Assembly: GCF_001651035.1 (NCBI RefSeq)
Contig: NZ_LXRG01000192.1
Span: 186,001-250,000 of the forward strand
Source of the DNA: Halomonas sp. ALS9
GTDB taxonomy: Bacteria; Pseudomonadota; Gammaproteobacteria; Pseudomonadales; Halomonadaceae
DNA: 64,000 nt
Direction: 5' to 3'
The notes under the pieces were generated by a model, which saw only the letters and a list, made by a program, of their open reading frames with translations, did no database searches and was not told where the DNA came from. Of this stretch, positions 17,005-26,629 are shown piece by piece (within the stretch, counting starts at the first letter, position 1; each line of letters begins with the position of its first letter). The position numbers and the translations under genes were made by a program.

Positions 17005-18735
17005 ATGACGCCCGCTCTCATCTTTGACAACAAAACCGGCAACGACAACAAGTACGGCAGCCAGCACCGCTGGCTGCTTTCAAGCCTGTTGATTGGCATC
17101 GTACTGCTGAGTCTGGCACCTAGCTTACGTTTGTTAATGGAAGCGTTGAGCGACCTGAGCCAGGGGAGCCAGTCTCCACTGTGGAAAGTGCTCAACAGTG
17201 CAAGTACCTGGCGAGCGCTGTGGCATAGCCTTTATACCTCAGGGCTTGGCATGTTGATCGCCCTGCTGCTGGGTAGCCTGTTTGCCTTTGCCATCACGCT
17301 GACTAATGTGCGTGGCAAAGCGTGGCTGGTGTTCTGCTTTATGCTGCCGATGATGATTCCGCCCCAGGTCACCGCCTTGAGCTGGCTGCAGCTGTTTGGC
17401 CCGGCCAGCCCGCTACTGAAAAGTATTGGCATGGCGCCGCCGTTAGGCAGCCCGCAGCCGCTCTACTCGGCTGAAGGCATTGCGCTGCTGTTAGGTATTC
17501 AAAGCGCGCCGCTGGTGTTTCTGGCCCTGCGCACCAGTCTGCTTTCGCTGCCTCGCGAGCTTATTGAAGCCGCCCGCATTAGTGGCGCCAAACAAACCCA
17601 AGTATGGGGCCATATCATTCTGCCCGTGACCCGTAGCGGTTTGATCGCCGGGGGAGCCATGGCGTTTATCTCCAGCCTGGGCAACTTCGGCATTCCTGCC
17701 ATGCTGGGTATTCCCGCCGGCTATTACGTGCTGCCCACGCTGATCTACCAGCGTATGGCCAACTTCGGCACTGGGGTGTTGGCAGAAATGGCCGCCCTGT
17801 CGCTGCTGATTGGAGTGCTGGCCTTAGCGGGCGTCGCGCTGCAGCAGCACTTGATGGGGCGCAGTCGCTTTGGGTTGGGCGGCCATAGCGGACGCTGCCA
17901 CGATTTCACGCTGGGCCGCTGGCGCTCGCTGGTGACCGCCACGCTAGTCGGGATCTTACTGATTATCCTGGTCGCACCGCTGCTCGCGCTGATGATCAGT
18001 TCGCTGGTGCCCGCCATGGGCGTGCCGCTTAACGCCGAGACCGCAACTTTAGGTGCTTATGTCGAAGTGATGGGCCGTCAAGGCGCTACATGGCGGGCGG
18101 TGAACAACAGCCTTTGGCTTGCGGGTAGTGCGGCTCTGGTGCTGATGCTGCTAAGCCTGCCTTTGGCTTATCGGCTACAGCGCCTACCGGAGCGCTGGCG
18201 AGGGGTAGTGCTTAGCGCTATCGAGATTCCCTATGCGCTTCCCGGCGTGGTATTGGCCATTGCCTGCATCCTGCTGTTTGTGCGTCCGCTGCCGATCATC
18301 AATATAGCGCTCTACGGCACCTAAGGGCTGATTTTTATCGCTTACCTGGCGCGCTTTCTAGTGGTCTGCGTCAAACCTGTCGCGGCCAGCCTGGCGCAAC
18401 TGGATCCCTCTCTTGAAGAGGCGGCACAGTTAGCAGGGGCAGGTCCCTGGCGGCGCCTTGGCAGCATTATTCTACCGCTGGTGGCGCCCGCGCTATTCGC
18501 CGGTGGGCTGCTGGTGTTCTTGCTGGCGGTCAACGAACTCACCGTGTCTGCGCTGCTGTGGAGCGCCGGCAACGAAACTCTCGGCGTGCTGATCTTCAAC
18601 CTCGACGAAGGCGGCGAAAGCGTGCTGGCCTCAGCGGTATCAGTGCTGGTGGTGATCATGGTCGCCTCGCTGATGCTGACGCTCAGTTTGCTGGCACCGC
18701 GGCTACCTAAAGGCGTCATCCCATGGCAGAGCTAA
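17005..18735 (+). pseudogene. Iron-type ABC permease interrupted by an in-frame TAA
   Basis: A double-length FbpB/AfuB-type permease with two membrane halves, each with an EAA loop: LIEAARISGAKQTQVWGHII in the first and EEAAQLAGAGPWRRLGSII in the second. A TAA at 18322-18324 stops the frame after LYGT, yet the same frame continues without further stops to 18735 with GLIFIAYLARFL and the rest of the second half. One base change (TTA to TAA) would explain it, as the continuous family text would be YGTLGLIFIAYL. The truncated product (439 residues) lacks the second EAA loop and should not assemble with its ATPase. A sequencing error is possible. The reading frame overlaps the ATPase start by 13 bases. 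Confidence 0.82.
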
Positions 18736-19814
18736 ACATTGCAGGGCCAAACATCGTAGGACTGAGCATTGATCGCGTTACCAAACGCTTTGGCGAACAC
18801 ACCGCCGTGGATGAGCTGTCGTTGGAGATTAATCCGGGAGAGTTTGTTGCCCTGCTCGGCCCTAGCGGCTGCGGAAAAACCACTATGCTGCGCATGTTGG
18901 CGGGGTTTGAAACGGTCAACGAGGGTACTATTCAATTAGCCAATCGTACCCTGGCAAGCGCCGATACCCATGTACCCCCCGAGCAGCGCAATATGGCCAT
19001 GGTGTTTCAATCCTATGCGCTGTGGCCGCATATGAGCGTGGCTGACAACGTGGGCTACCCAGTCAAACTGCGCGGCCTGCGCGGGGCGGCGTATCAGCAA
19101 AAGGTTCAGCAAGCGCTAGCGTTGGTGGAACTCGATGCCTACGCCGACCGCATGCCCCAGGCCCTCAGTGGGGGTCAGCGACAGCGCGTGGCGCTCGCGC
19201 GCTGTCTAGTCAGCGACCCGTCGGTGGTGTTGCTGGATGAACCACTGGCCAACCTTGACCGTCATCTGCGCGCCACCATGGAGCACAGCTTCCGCGATTT
19301 TCACCAACGCACTGGCGCTACCCTGGTCTATGTCACCCACGACCAGACCGAAGCCATGGCGCTGGCGGATAAAATCGCCGTGATGAAAGCGGGCAAGCTG
19401 ATTCAGTGGGGCTCCCCCGAAACCCTTTACCAGCAGCCGCGCACCGCCTGGGTAGCGGGCTTTATCGGCCAGGGCAGTCAGCTTAAAGTCGCAGCTGGCA
19501 GCCCTGGAAAATGGCTTGAGAGCACCTCCCTGATGCGCGGGCTGAACGCCATCGAATCTGAGCGAACCCAAACGGCACTGGTGCGCCCGGAACATATTCA
19601 GATCAGCACGGCACTCTCGTCCTCCGCGGCTCCCACGCATAGCCAGCTTGCCGCCCAGGTGGAAAGCGTGATTTTTCGCGGCGAGCGTTATGAACTTACC
19701 CTGCGCCTGCCCAGTGGCGAATCTCTGCTGGCCTTCCATCACAGCGCGCCTGATTTGGGTAGCCTGGTTGTCGTTAGCCTTCAAAAGGGCTGGTGTCTGG
19801 AGCCCGACCAATGA
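18723..19814 (+). CDS. ABC transporter ATP-binding protein
   Basis: Cytoplasmic ATPase of the importer, 363 residues. Walker A is GPSGCGKTTM (about residue 46), the signature is LSGGQRQRVALARCLV, Walker B is VVLLDEPLANLD, and the switch histidine is in YVTHDQTEAMAL. The C-terminal part after residue 240 is a TOBE-like regulatory region with LVRPEHIQIS. The length and layout match FbpC/PotA-type ATPases. It remains intact although the permease gene before it carries a stop codon. Confidence 0.93.
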   Translation: MAELNIAGPNIVGLSIDRVTKRFGEHTAVDELSLEINPGEFVALLGPSGCGKTTMLRMLAGFETVNEGTIQLANRTLASADTHVPPEQRNMAMVFQSYALWPHMSVADNVGYPVKLRGLRGAAYQQKVQQALALVELDAYADRMPQALSGGQRQRVALARCLVSDPSVVLLDEPLANLDRHLRATMEHSFRDFHQRTGATLVYVTHDQTEAMALADKIAVMKAGKLIQWGSPETLYQQPRTAWVAGFIGQGSQLKVAAGSPGKWLESTSLMRGLNAIESERTQTALVRPEHIQISTALSSSAAPTHSQLAAQVESVIFRGERYELTLRLPSGESLLAFHHSAPDLGSLVVVSLQKGWCLEPDQ

Positions 19815-20908
19815 GTATCACTATCGAGATTCTCAGTGGGTTAGGCGACAAAGGCCCTGCTGCTATAGTGGTAGAAGCCCAGGGGAAACGCCTGTTGTTA
19901 GATGCAGGGGGCGCACTGCACCCTGGAGTCCCCATTACCTGGGCCCGCGGCCTTAATGTAGATGCGGTGCTGATCAGTCACGACCATATTGACCACATCG
20001 GTGGCGTGGCCGAGCTAGCGGAAGACGTACCACTCTATTGCACACCTCTGGTGGCCAAGGCACTGCCTCATGGCCGTACTTGGCACCCCCTGCCGGAGCG
20101 CGGCTCGTTAGAGGTGGAAGGCATCACCGTCACCACCGGCCAAGCGGGACACTCCCTAGGCGGTGTGTGGCTGCATTTAGCGGTGGCAGGCGGGGTTTTC
20201 TATAGCGGCGATGCCTGCATTGAGTCATCAGTGTTCCCGTTTGATACGCCGCCGAAAGCCGCTGTTGCGTTACTGGATGCCTCCTACGGCAGCTACGACC
20301 AGCCCCAAGTAAGTTGTGTGCAGACCATCAGCGAGTATCTTTATCAACCGCTGGCCTTTCCCGTTCCAGAAACCGGTCGCGCGTTGGAAATGGCATTATG
20401 GTTGGTTGAAGAGGCTGCAATAAGAGGGTTAACACTGGCCATTGATGCCGATATTCGTGCCAATCTTGCCGCCCTGCTAGCAATGCCCGAGACTCTGCGG
20501 CGCCCTGGTATTGATGCCGCTATCGCTAATGTGTTGGCGCGAGCAAATGATGAACATGCCACACTTCGGTTAATAAGTGATCACAACGATAGGCCGGATC
20601 AGTGGATCGATCACCACTTGCTTCACACCGGCTACCTAACCCCTGAGCGCCGCGCTCAGCTAGCAGTGGGCGAGATAAGCTGGCAGCGCTGGAATGTTCA
20701 CCTGCGTGCGTCGCACCTGGTGGCGCTCGCCGACCTGTTGGACGCCACTCAAGTGGTGCCGCTATTTACCCAGTTTAGCGATAACGAATTAAACGCGTGG
20801 CATCGGCTGCTAAGCGATCGCCTCTGCACCGCACAGCGTTTCTCTACTCAGTCCCGTTTAGCCACCTTTTCCTGTTCAGGGAGTTTTGCATGTCCGCAGT
20901 CATTGTAG
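19811..20908 (+). CDS. Metallo-beta-lactamase-fold hydrolase
   Basis: A 365-residue cytoplasmic hydrolase with the metal-binding motif SHDHIDHIGG (HxHxDH, residues 57-62), a later GQAGHSLGG and YSGDACIESS carrying further ligands. The early fold text IVVEAQGKRLLLDAGG is typical of the RNase J/CPSF-like side of the superfamily, whose members cut phosphodiesters. The substrate is unknown. The start at 19811 overlaps the ATPase stop (ATGA), so it is translationally coupled to the transporter. Its 3' end overlaps the phosphatase gene by 19 bases. Confidence 0.82.
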   Translation: MSITIEILSGLGDKGPAAIVVEAQGKRLLLDAGGALHPGVPITWARGLNVDAVLISHDHIDHIGGVAELAEDVPLYCTPLVAKALPHGRTWHPLPERGSLEVEGITVTTGQAGHSLGGVWLHLAVAGGVFYSGDACIESSVFPFDTPPKAAVALLDASYGSYDQPQVSCVQTISEYLYQPLAFPVPETGRALEMALWLVEEAAIRGLTLAIDADIRANLAALLAMPETLRRPGIDAAIANVLARANDEHATLRLISDHNDRPDQWIDHHLLHTGYLTPERRAQLAVGEISWQRWNVHLRASHLVALADLLDATQVVPLFTQFSDNELNAWHRLLSDRLCTAQRFSTQSRLATFSCSGSFACPQSL

Positions 20909-21336
20909 ATGTCGACGGCACCTTAGCCGAGTTTCATCCCCACCAGGTCAGTGATTGGGTGTTGGGCAGCCAAAAACAGTGGGAGCCGTTCTTTGCCCAT
21001 ATGGCCGAAGCACCGGTAGTCGAAGCGGTCGCCAGGCTGGTTAAAATATTAAAGGCCCAAGGTCAGCAGATCGTTATTTGTAGCGGTCGCCCAGACAGCC
21101 ACCGTGAGCATACCCAGCGCTGGCTGGAGCGCCACACCATCCCTTTTGATGCTATGTACCTCCGCCCAGAAGGCGATGACCATGTGGATGATGAAGAGGT
21201 AAAAGCCGCACTACTCAATCAAATACGCAGAGATGGCTTTGCTCCCTGGCTGGTGTTAGATGATCGCGACGCCGTGGTCGCCCACTGGCGCGCACTAGGC
21301 CTAACCTGCCTACAGTGCGCACCAGGGGATTTTTAG
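20890..21336 (+). CDS. HAD phosphatase resembling the 3'-phosphatase domain of T4 polynucleotide kinase
   Basis: A 148-residue HAD-superfamily protein. Motif I is VDVDGTLAEF (aspartates 8 and 10), motif II is VICSGRPDSH, and motif IV is WLVLDDRDAVVAHWRALGL, ending in APGDF. This order and wording match the free-standing phosphatase half of phage T4 polynucleotide kinase, which removes 3' phosphates from nucleic acids or nucleotides. A GGGAG site precedes the ATG at 20890. Its tight coupling to the hydrolase and importer suggests that the three work on one phosphorylated substrate. Confidence 0.78.
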   Translation: MSAVIVDVDGTLAEFHPHQVSDWVLGSQKQWEPFFAHMAEAPVVEAVARLVKILKAQGQQIVICSGRPDSHREHTQRWLERHTIPFDAMYLRPEGDDHVDDEEVKAALLNQIRRDGFAPWLVLDDRDAVVAHWRALGLTCLQCAPGDF

Positions 21337-21347
21337 CCACGTAATGA

Positions 21348-23402
21348 TCAGACAATAGGCAGGCAGGCGATCGCTATCACATCATTGCGGTAATTATCGT
21401 TGCGTTTGTACTCGCGGTAGCCTGTCGAGGCGACCATGGCGGATAAATAGCTATTGCCCTCGTACTCCAGTCGCTGGAACAGCCGCTCACCATCACGTAA
21501 AGCCAGCACCTCTGTGTAGCCGCCAGCAAACAATTTAGGCACGGCAATATCGGCTAAGGTAGAAGAGATCACTTGGCCTTCGGCGTCTATAAACAGAGCG
21601 AAAGGTGACAGCGACTGCGCACTACTGTTAGGCAGATTATCAGCGAGAATCTGCCTAAACTCTGGAGCGGCATCAAACACAGTGGCAATGCCACCAACAA
21701 TAGTGCTGCTATTGAAATCAACCACGGGGGCGCAGTAAAGATACGTGGGTCGATTAGCGTATAGCTCACTCTCCGTAAATGCCGAGACCACGTACCCCTG
21801 TTCTGAGAAAGTGTTTAAGCACTCGGCTAAAGGCAGGGTTTCAGGAACATGGGTGCCAATAAGGGCTTCTGAGTGTTTATCGGAAACGCTAACGATAGTG
21901 CCTTCTCGGTCAAACAGAAGAATATTGGTATACACAGTGTAAAGACGATTAATCGCGCTAATGACCTCTGCTAGCTCAGCGAGTGCCTGCTTATTACCCT
22001 TTGAAGCCGCACATAACTGCTTACGGATACGCTCATCCAGTGCCCACCAGCGCGCATCGTTGGCGCGTTCGTAAAGATTGCGATCCATTATACTGACCAT
22101 GCTAAAGGCACGCATGGTGGCATCGGCAATAGCGGTTAAACTCATTCCCCGGCGCAGTGTGGAAATAGATTGTTCAAACAATTGATCGGTTAGATTGCCA
22201 ATCTCACGGATCTGATGCAGCACGGGCACCAGCTCTACCGCCTTGTAACGCACTGAAATAATATGCCCATTAATCACCGCAAGGTTAAGCTGCTGCGCAA
22301 TCATTGACGCCTGGAGGCGAATGTCGCTTAGCCTTCCCTGTACCACATCGGTGTTCACTGAAGTGTCCATAGCAGCTGGCTGGTGATGAGCAGCGCCCAA
22401 TAACGCTCTCAGCGCCATAAAACGCCAACCAATTCCACCATAGCCTTGATAAGTGGCGCTTTTAACTTGCCGACACGCATAGGCGTTGCCATTTAGCACA
22501 AGGACTTCAACGTTTTCAGCGCCCACCTGCTGCATCGGCTCATTCAGCGCTAGCTGGGGTAAACTGGAAGCGACTACTCGGCCGTCATTATCCAATAAGG
22601 CAAGCTCAAACTCACCGTCTGCGACCTCATTGAAAATACCGCGCACTTCCTCTTCAAGGTTAAAACTCAGCGCGAGATAGCCTAAGCACTGATTCGACAC
22701 CGCTTGATGAACAGGCGAAATAAACAGTAGTGCCCGATGCCGGTGAGGCACCAAAGGGGTGACAGCAAAGTACTCGATGTAGCCGTCGTTTAATTTAGAC
22801 AGAGTTTGATACAGGCGCTCATCGTGAAACGTATTAGCGTCTCCCAACGTGAGGCTGGTGCGCAGCGTAGCGTCTAAATTGAGCAGCATTACATCATCAT
22901 AAACAGAGTACTTAGCCACATAGCGGGCAAAGTGTTGCTGGATATTGATCGAACTTGCCGCTTCGTCACTCTCCATGTAGGCGCGGATAATGCTGTCAGT
23001 CGAAAGAAAGCCGATGTCAGCAGAGCGCTCGTACAGATTACGCACCAGCATATCGACGGCAATCGCCGCTCTTCCCCCCAGCACCATTTCATATTCTCGG
23101 GCGTACTCTTCGGCCAATGCCGTGGCAAGCTGAATGCGCAATAGACGAAAACGATCTTGAACTTCCGATATGCGATCCAGCACGCCGTTACTACCACTGC
23201 GACTCGCTACCTTACCCACCAAGGCAATAATGGCTAACCAGTCATCCAAATGTGATAACTGACTGTCGTAGTGTTTAACGTAAGCGGGCGGTTCCAACGC
23301 GTGTGTAGAACGCATTCGGGCCAACGCTGGGAGTGCGCCAGAGCCAGGGAGACGGGCGTCAGTTTGGCCGGACAAGCCCGGAGATAAAGAGCGGGTAGTC
23401 AT
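21348..23402 (-). CDS. Soluble tandem-Cache sensor-like protein
   Basis: A 684-residue protein with two Cache-like sensing regions. The first, about residues 130-330, includes HRALLFISPVHQA and GYLALSFNLEEEVRGIF; the second, about residues 470-640, includes LFDREGTIVSVSDKHSEALI and YLYCAPVVDFNSSTIVGG. No signal peptide, membrane segment, kinase, GGDEF or MCP signalling tip is seen, which is unusual because Cache domains are normally outside the membrane. It might bind a small ligand in the cytoplasm and act on another signalling protein. An AAGGTGG site precedes the start. Function unknown. Confidence 0.65.
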   Translation of the reverse strand: MTTRSLSPGLSGQTDARLPGSGALPALARMRSTHALEPPAYVKHYDSQLSHLDDWLAIIALVGKVASRSGSNGVLDRISEVQDRFRLLRIQLATALAEEYAREYEMVLGGRAAIAVDMLVRNLYERSADIGFLSTDSIIRAYMESDEAASSINIQQHFARYVAKYSVYDDVMLLNLDATLRTSLTLGDANTFHDERLYQTLSKLNDGYIEYFAVTPLVPHRHRALLFISPVHQAVSNQCLGYLALSFNLEEEVRGIFNEVADGEFELALLDNDGRVVASSLPQLALNEPMQQVGAENVEVLVLNGNAYACRQVKSATYQGYGGIGWRFMALRALLGAAHHQPAAMDTSVNTDVVQGRLSDIRLQASMIAQQLNLAVINGHIISVRYKAVELVPVLHQIREIGNLTDQLFEQSISTLRRGMSLTAIADATMRAFSMVSIMDRNLYERANDARWWALDERIRKQLCAASKGNKQALAELAEVISAINRLYTVYTNILLFDREGTIVSVSDKHSEALIGTHVPETLPLAECLNTFSEQGYVVSAFTESELYANRPTYLYCAPVVDFNSSTIVGGIATVFDAAPEFRQILADNLPNSSAQSLSPFALFIDAEGQVISSTLADIAVPKLFAGGYTEVLALRDGERLFQRLEYEGNSYLSAMVASTGYREYKRNDNYRNDVIAIACLPIV

Positions 23403-23549
23403 AGTGCCACCTTGCTATCAAAGCATCTGCCAGGACATTAACCGAGCCTATTTACTTACTATAACCTTTTGTCCCTGAACTCAAGCACTAAGTCTTACTA
23501 AAGCTAAGCTTTGTTAAAAGCGTAGCGGTGCATTCGTTGGATGCTTTAG

Positions 23550-24713
23550 CTAAGACAGCGCCACCGTTCTTTTATGCTGCCACGCCAGCACCGCCAAAGG
23601 CACCAGTGCGACGGGGATCAGCAGTAAATTAAGCGTCGCCCAGCCTAATGAACTCACCAGCGGCCCGGCGAGTAAGGCGGTTACTGCGGCGGTACCAAAG
23701 ACCAGAAACTCGTTCGCCGCCTGGGTGCGCGCTTTATCCACCGGGCGGTAGCTCTCGGTGAGCAGGCCGGTGGCAGGCAGAAAGGTAAAGTTCCAGCCCA
23801 ACCCCAGCAGAATCAGCGCCACGTTAAAACCGGCTAAGCCGATCCCAAACTGGGCGACCACAGCACTCGCCACCAGCAGCAGGCAACCAGCCACGATAAC
23901 TTGTTTAGCACCGAAGCGGGTAGCCAAATGCCCAGTAAAGAATGAGGGTAAAAACATTGCCACCACATGCCACTGAATAGTCATGGATACATGGTTAAAG
24001 TGGTGTCCGGCACCCGCCATAGCAAGCGGCGTGGCGGTCATGGCCAGGTTCATCACACCATAACCGACCGTCGCCGCGCTCACCGCCACAATAAATCCAG
24101 GTTGGCGGAGTATCTTACCCAGCGGCAGCGCAACGCCTTCGCCGTGGGTGCGGGATGCGGGCGGCAGCTGCGTCAACATCAGCACCACCAATGCCAGAGC
24201 GTAGAGCACGGCTAGACCAACAAAACTGCCCAAAAACGGCACCTCGCCCAACTCACGACTCACCCTGGCCAGCCACGGCCCGGCAAACGCAGCCAGCACA
24301 CCGCCCCCCATCACCAAACCAATCGCCCGGTCACGCATCGTCGCGGGGGCGGCCTCCACGGCGGCAAAGCGATACAGCTGTCCAAAGCCAATGCCAATAC
24401 CGATCAACCAGGTTGCCAACAAGAACAACCCAAAGTGTTCGCCCATTAGCGCCTGCACGGCAACCAGCGCGCCCACCAACCCAACCATATTACCCAGTAT
24501 AAAGCCGCGCTTACGGCCCAGTTTGGCCATAATTAACGAGGCGGGAATGGTGGCGCACATCAGCCCCAGCCACTGAGTGGCGACCGACGCGGTGGACCAG
24601 GACGCGCTAGGTGCCAAGGAGGCCCCAATCAGCGGCGAAACGGCGATCAACAACACATTGCCGGTGACCAGTAACGCTTGGCAGAGTGATAACAAAGTGA
24701 CGGTTAAAGGCAT
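23550..24713 (-). CDS. MFS transporter
   Basis: A 387-residue membrane protein with about twelve hydrophobic segments and the MFS loop text MAKLGRKRGFILGNMVGLVG between segments 2 and 3. The substrate cannot be inferred. It overlaps the GlxA-type regulator upstream by ten bases, so the two are coupled and the regulator probably controls it. A GGAG site lies before the ATG. Confidence 0.85.
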   Translation of the reverse strand: MPLTVTLLSLCQALLVTGNVLLIAVSPLIGASLAPSASWSTASVATQWLGLMCATIPASLIMAKLGRKRGFILGNMVGLVGALVAVQALMGEHFGLFLLATWLIGIGIGFGQLYRFAAVEAAPATMRDRAIGLVMGGGVLAAFAGPWLARVSRELGEVPFLGSFVGLAVLYALALVVLMLTQLPPASRTHGEGVALPLGKILRQPGFIVAVSAATVGYGVMNLAMTATPLAMAGAGHHFNHVSMTIQWHVVAMFLPSFFTGHLATRFGAKQVIVAGCLLLVASAVVAQFGIGLAGFNVALILLGLGWNFTFLPATGLLTESYRPVDKARTQAANEFLVFGTAAVTALLAGPLVSSLGWATLNLLLIPVALVPLAVLAWQHKRTVALS

Positions 24714-25708
24714 GGGGCACTCTCCTGAATAAGACCCGTTTGGGAAGACGCAAAGCGTTGGCGATAGACCGAGGGTGATACGCCGTAGTAGCGCTGAAAC
24801 TGGCGGCGCAACTGCTCCGCGCCGCCCAGCCGCCAGCGTTGTGCCAAGCGCTCAAGAGATAAGTTTTCGCGCTCGCTGAGAAGTGCCAAGCGCGCTTGCT
24901 CAAGGCGTAGCTGGGTCAGGTAGGTGCCTGGTGTAGTATCCAGATGACGCCTAAACAGCCGGGTTAAATGGCGCGGGGAGACCGCCATCAGGTCGGCCAT
25001 GCTCTCAAGCCCATGATCCACGCTGGGGTCGGCATGGAGTTGATCCAGCAAGCGACGCAGCGGCCCCGTGGCCTGCTGTTTGCGCAGTATTTCGCTGAAC
25101 TGCGACTGCCCGCCCGGACGGTGCAGAAATACCACCAATTCACGGGCCACACGCCCGGCAAGTTCGGCACCGTGATCCGCCTCGACCAGCGAAAGCGCCA
25201 AATCAATCCCCGCCGTTATGCCTGCGCTGGTGTAACGGCCGTTGCTCTCGATATACAGCGCGTCAGGCTCGACGCTTATCGCAGGGTACTCATCGGCCAG
25301 TTGAGGTGCATGGCGCCAATGAGTGGTGACGCGGCAGCCATCCAACAGCCCTGCGGCGGCTAACAAAAATGCCCCAGAGCAGATCGACCCAAGCCGTCTA
25401 ACGATTGGGGCAACTTCACAAAGCAACTGCTTCACTGCGGCTATGTCACGCTGCTGCATTACGCCACTGCCACCCGCCACCAACAACGTATCCAGGGGCA
25501 GTAAACGCTTAAGTTGGTGGTAGGTGTGCGTGGCGTGCACGGCTAGGCCGCCATTGGTGGAAACCGGGCCCACGGCATCGGCGACTAGGGTCAACTGATA
25601 GAGCGGTTGGGGGCTTAACGCATTGGCGCTGGCAAATACCTGCCAGGGACCGCTGATATCCAGCAGTTGGCAGTCGGGATAGGCAAGTAGGGCGACATGA
25701 CGGGTCAC
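24704..25708 (-). CDS. GlxA-type AraC-family transcriptional regulator
   Basis: A 334-residue regulator with an N-terminal DJ-1/PfpI-like domain (about residues 1-180), seen in VALLAYPDCQLLDISGPWQ and LGSICSGAFLLAAAGLLDG. A C-terminal AraC helix-turn-helix domain follows, with VSPRHLTRLFRRHLDTTPG and FQRYYGVSPSVYRQRF. Relatives regulate amino-acid or betaine-type catabolism, and the cysteine in the elbow is often not catalytic in them. The start is GTG at 25708 with a GGAGAGAG site. It is cotranscribed with the MFS gene downstream. Confidence 0.9.
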   Translation of the reverse strand: MTRHVALLAYPDCQLLDISGPWQVFASANALSPQPLYQLTLVADAVGPVSTNGGLAVHATHTYHQLKRLLPLDTLLVAGGSGVMQQRDIAAVKQLLCEVAPIVRRLGSICSGAFLLAAAGLLDGCRVTTHWRHAPQLADEYPAISVEPDALYIESNGRYTSAGITAGIDLALSLVEADHGAELAGRVARELVVFLHRPGGQSQFSEILRKQQATGPLRRLLDQLHADPSVDHGLESMADLMAVSPRHLTRLFRRHLDTTPGTYLTQLRLEQARLALLSERENLSLERLAQRWRLGGAEQLRRQFQRYYGVSPSVYRQRFASSQTGLIQESAPCL

Positions 25709-25859
25709 GATCTCTCTCCGCTAGTGGGATACTAAAGCATGAGAGAGAGTTTCAGCGCTGCGTCCCATGTCGGCAAGGACGATTACCCCACCGATACGGC
25801 CATAGCGGCAAATTCACTAAACCTAGGGAACAAACTAGGGGCTAAAATTAAGGCTGAAG

Positions 25860-26543
25860 TTAGCCTGTTTTTTCTAGCGGTGCCTCCATTCTGCGTACGC
25901 TGGAAACAAAGTCACTAAAGCGCTCGCCCTGAATCAATACATGGTCGCTCAGTGCCTGCTGCGCCGCTACCGAGTCACCTTGCTCAATGGCTTCCACGAT
26001 AGTTTCATGCTCGCGCAGTGAACTGTTCACCCGTTGTCGTACCTGCAGCTGTAAACGCCGGTAGGGTTTTAAGCGCTGCTTCAATTGGCGCGCTTCGCTG
26101 GCCAAAAATGCATTGTGGCTCGCGGTGTAGATACAGTCATGAAAACCCTCGTTTTCGTAATAGTATTCGTCACTGTCACCGGCCAGGGCCGCCGCTTCGC
26201 AGCGCTGATGCGCTTGTTTTAAAGCGACCAGCTCCGGCTCGGTAATTCGCCGTGCCGCCAGGCGGCCACACATGCCTTCAAGTTCCGCCATTACTTCAAA
26301 CATCTCAATTAGTTGATCAATCCCCACTTTCGCCACAAAGGTGCCTTTTTTGGGCGAGACCGTCACCAAGCCGCTGGCGACCAACTGCTGAAAGGCTTCG
26401 CGCACCGGGGTACGCGAGACCTCAAACTCACGTCCCAAGGCTTCTGGATCCAGACGCTCTCCAGGTAAACGGCGGCCATTAATGATGTCATTCTCGAGTG
26501 AATCTCTTAATCGCTGAGCGTTGGAACGCTTAGTGCCCGTCAT
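25860..26543 (-). CDS. GntR-family (FCD) regulator of the malonate operon
   Basis: A 227-residue regulator with a winged helix (LDPEALGREFEVSRTPVREA, then FQQLVASGLVTVSPKKGTFV) and an all-helical FCD ligand domain. It is divergent from a TRAP transporter and malonate-activating enzymes, as MatR is from matABC in rhizobia, so malonate or malonyl-CoA is the likely effector. The start has a strong AGGGAGGT site. The palindrome at 26585-26600 in the shared intergenic region is its best operator candidate. Confidence 0.88.
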   Translation of the reverse strand: MTGTKRSNAQRLRDSLENDIINGRRLPGERLDPEALGREFEVSRTPVREAFQQLVASGLVTVSPKKGTFVAKVGIDQLIEMFEVMAELEGMCGRLAARRITEPELVALKQAHQRCEAAALAGDSDEYYYENEGFHDCIYTASHNAFLASEARQLKQRLKPYRRLQLQVRQRVNSSLREHETIVEAIEQGDSVAAQQALSDHVLIQGERFSDFVSSVRRMEAPLEKTG

Positions 26544-26584
26544 TTTTACCTCCCTAGATCAAGACTGATCTTAGCCATTTAGGG

Positions 26585-26600
26585 TGTCATATATTTGACA
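26585..26600. promoter_or_regulatory. Palindromic operator candidate overlapping a -35 box
   Basis: TGTCA and TGACA arms around six A/T bases make a near-symmetric 16-base site between the GntR gene and the TRAP operon. Its right half is the TTGACA -35 of the promoter at 26595, so a bound repressor would block RNA polymerase. Assignment to the neighbouring GntR protein is inferred from position. Confidence 0.55.
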
Positions 26601-26623
26601 TTAGCATACGTAGCGCCTATTGA
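26595..26623 (+). promoter_or_regulatory. Probable promoter of the malonate TRAP operon
   Basis: A consensus TTGACA (26595-26600) is followed after 17 bases by TATTGA (26618-26623), a weaker -10. Transcription would start around 26630, inside the second inverted repeat, giving a leader of about 65 bases before the binding-protein ATG. Confidence 0.55.
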
Positions 26624-26629
26624 TATATA

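Noticed and set aside
18322..18324. Programmed stop-codon readthrough or a recoded amino acid in the permease
   Set aside because: The stop is TAA followed by G, a poor readthrough context, and no recoding signal is visible; mutation or sequencing error is simpler.
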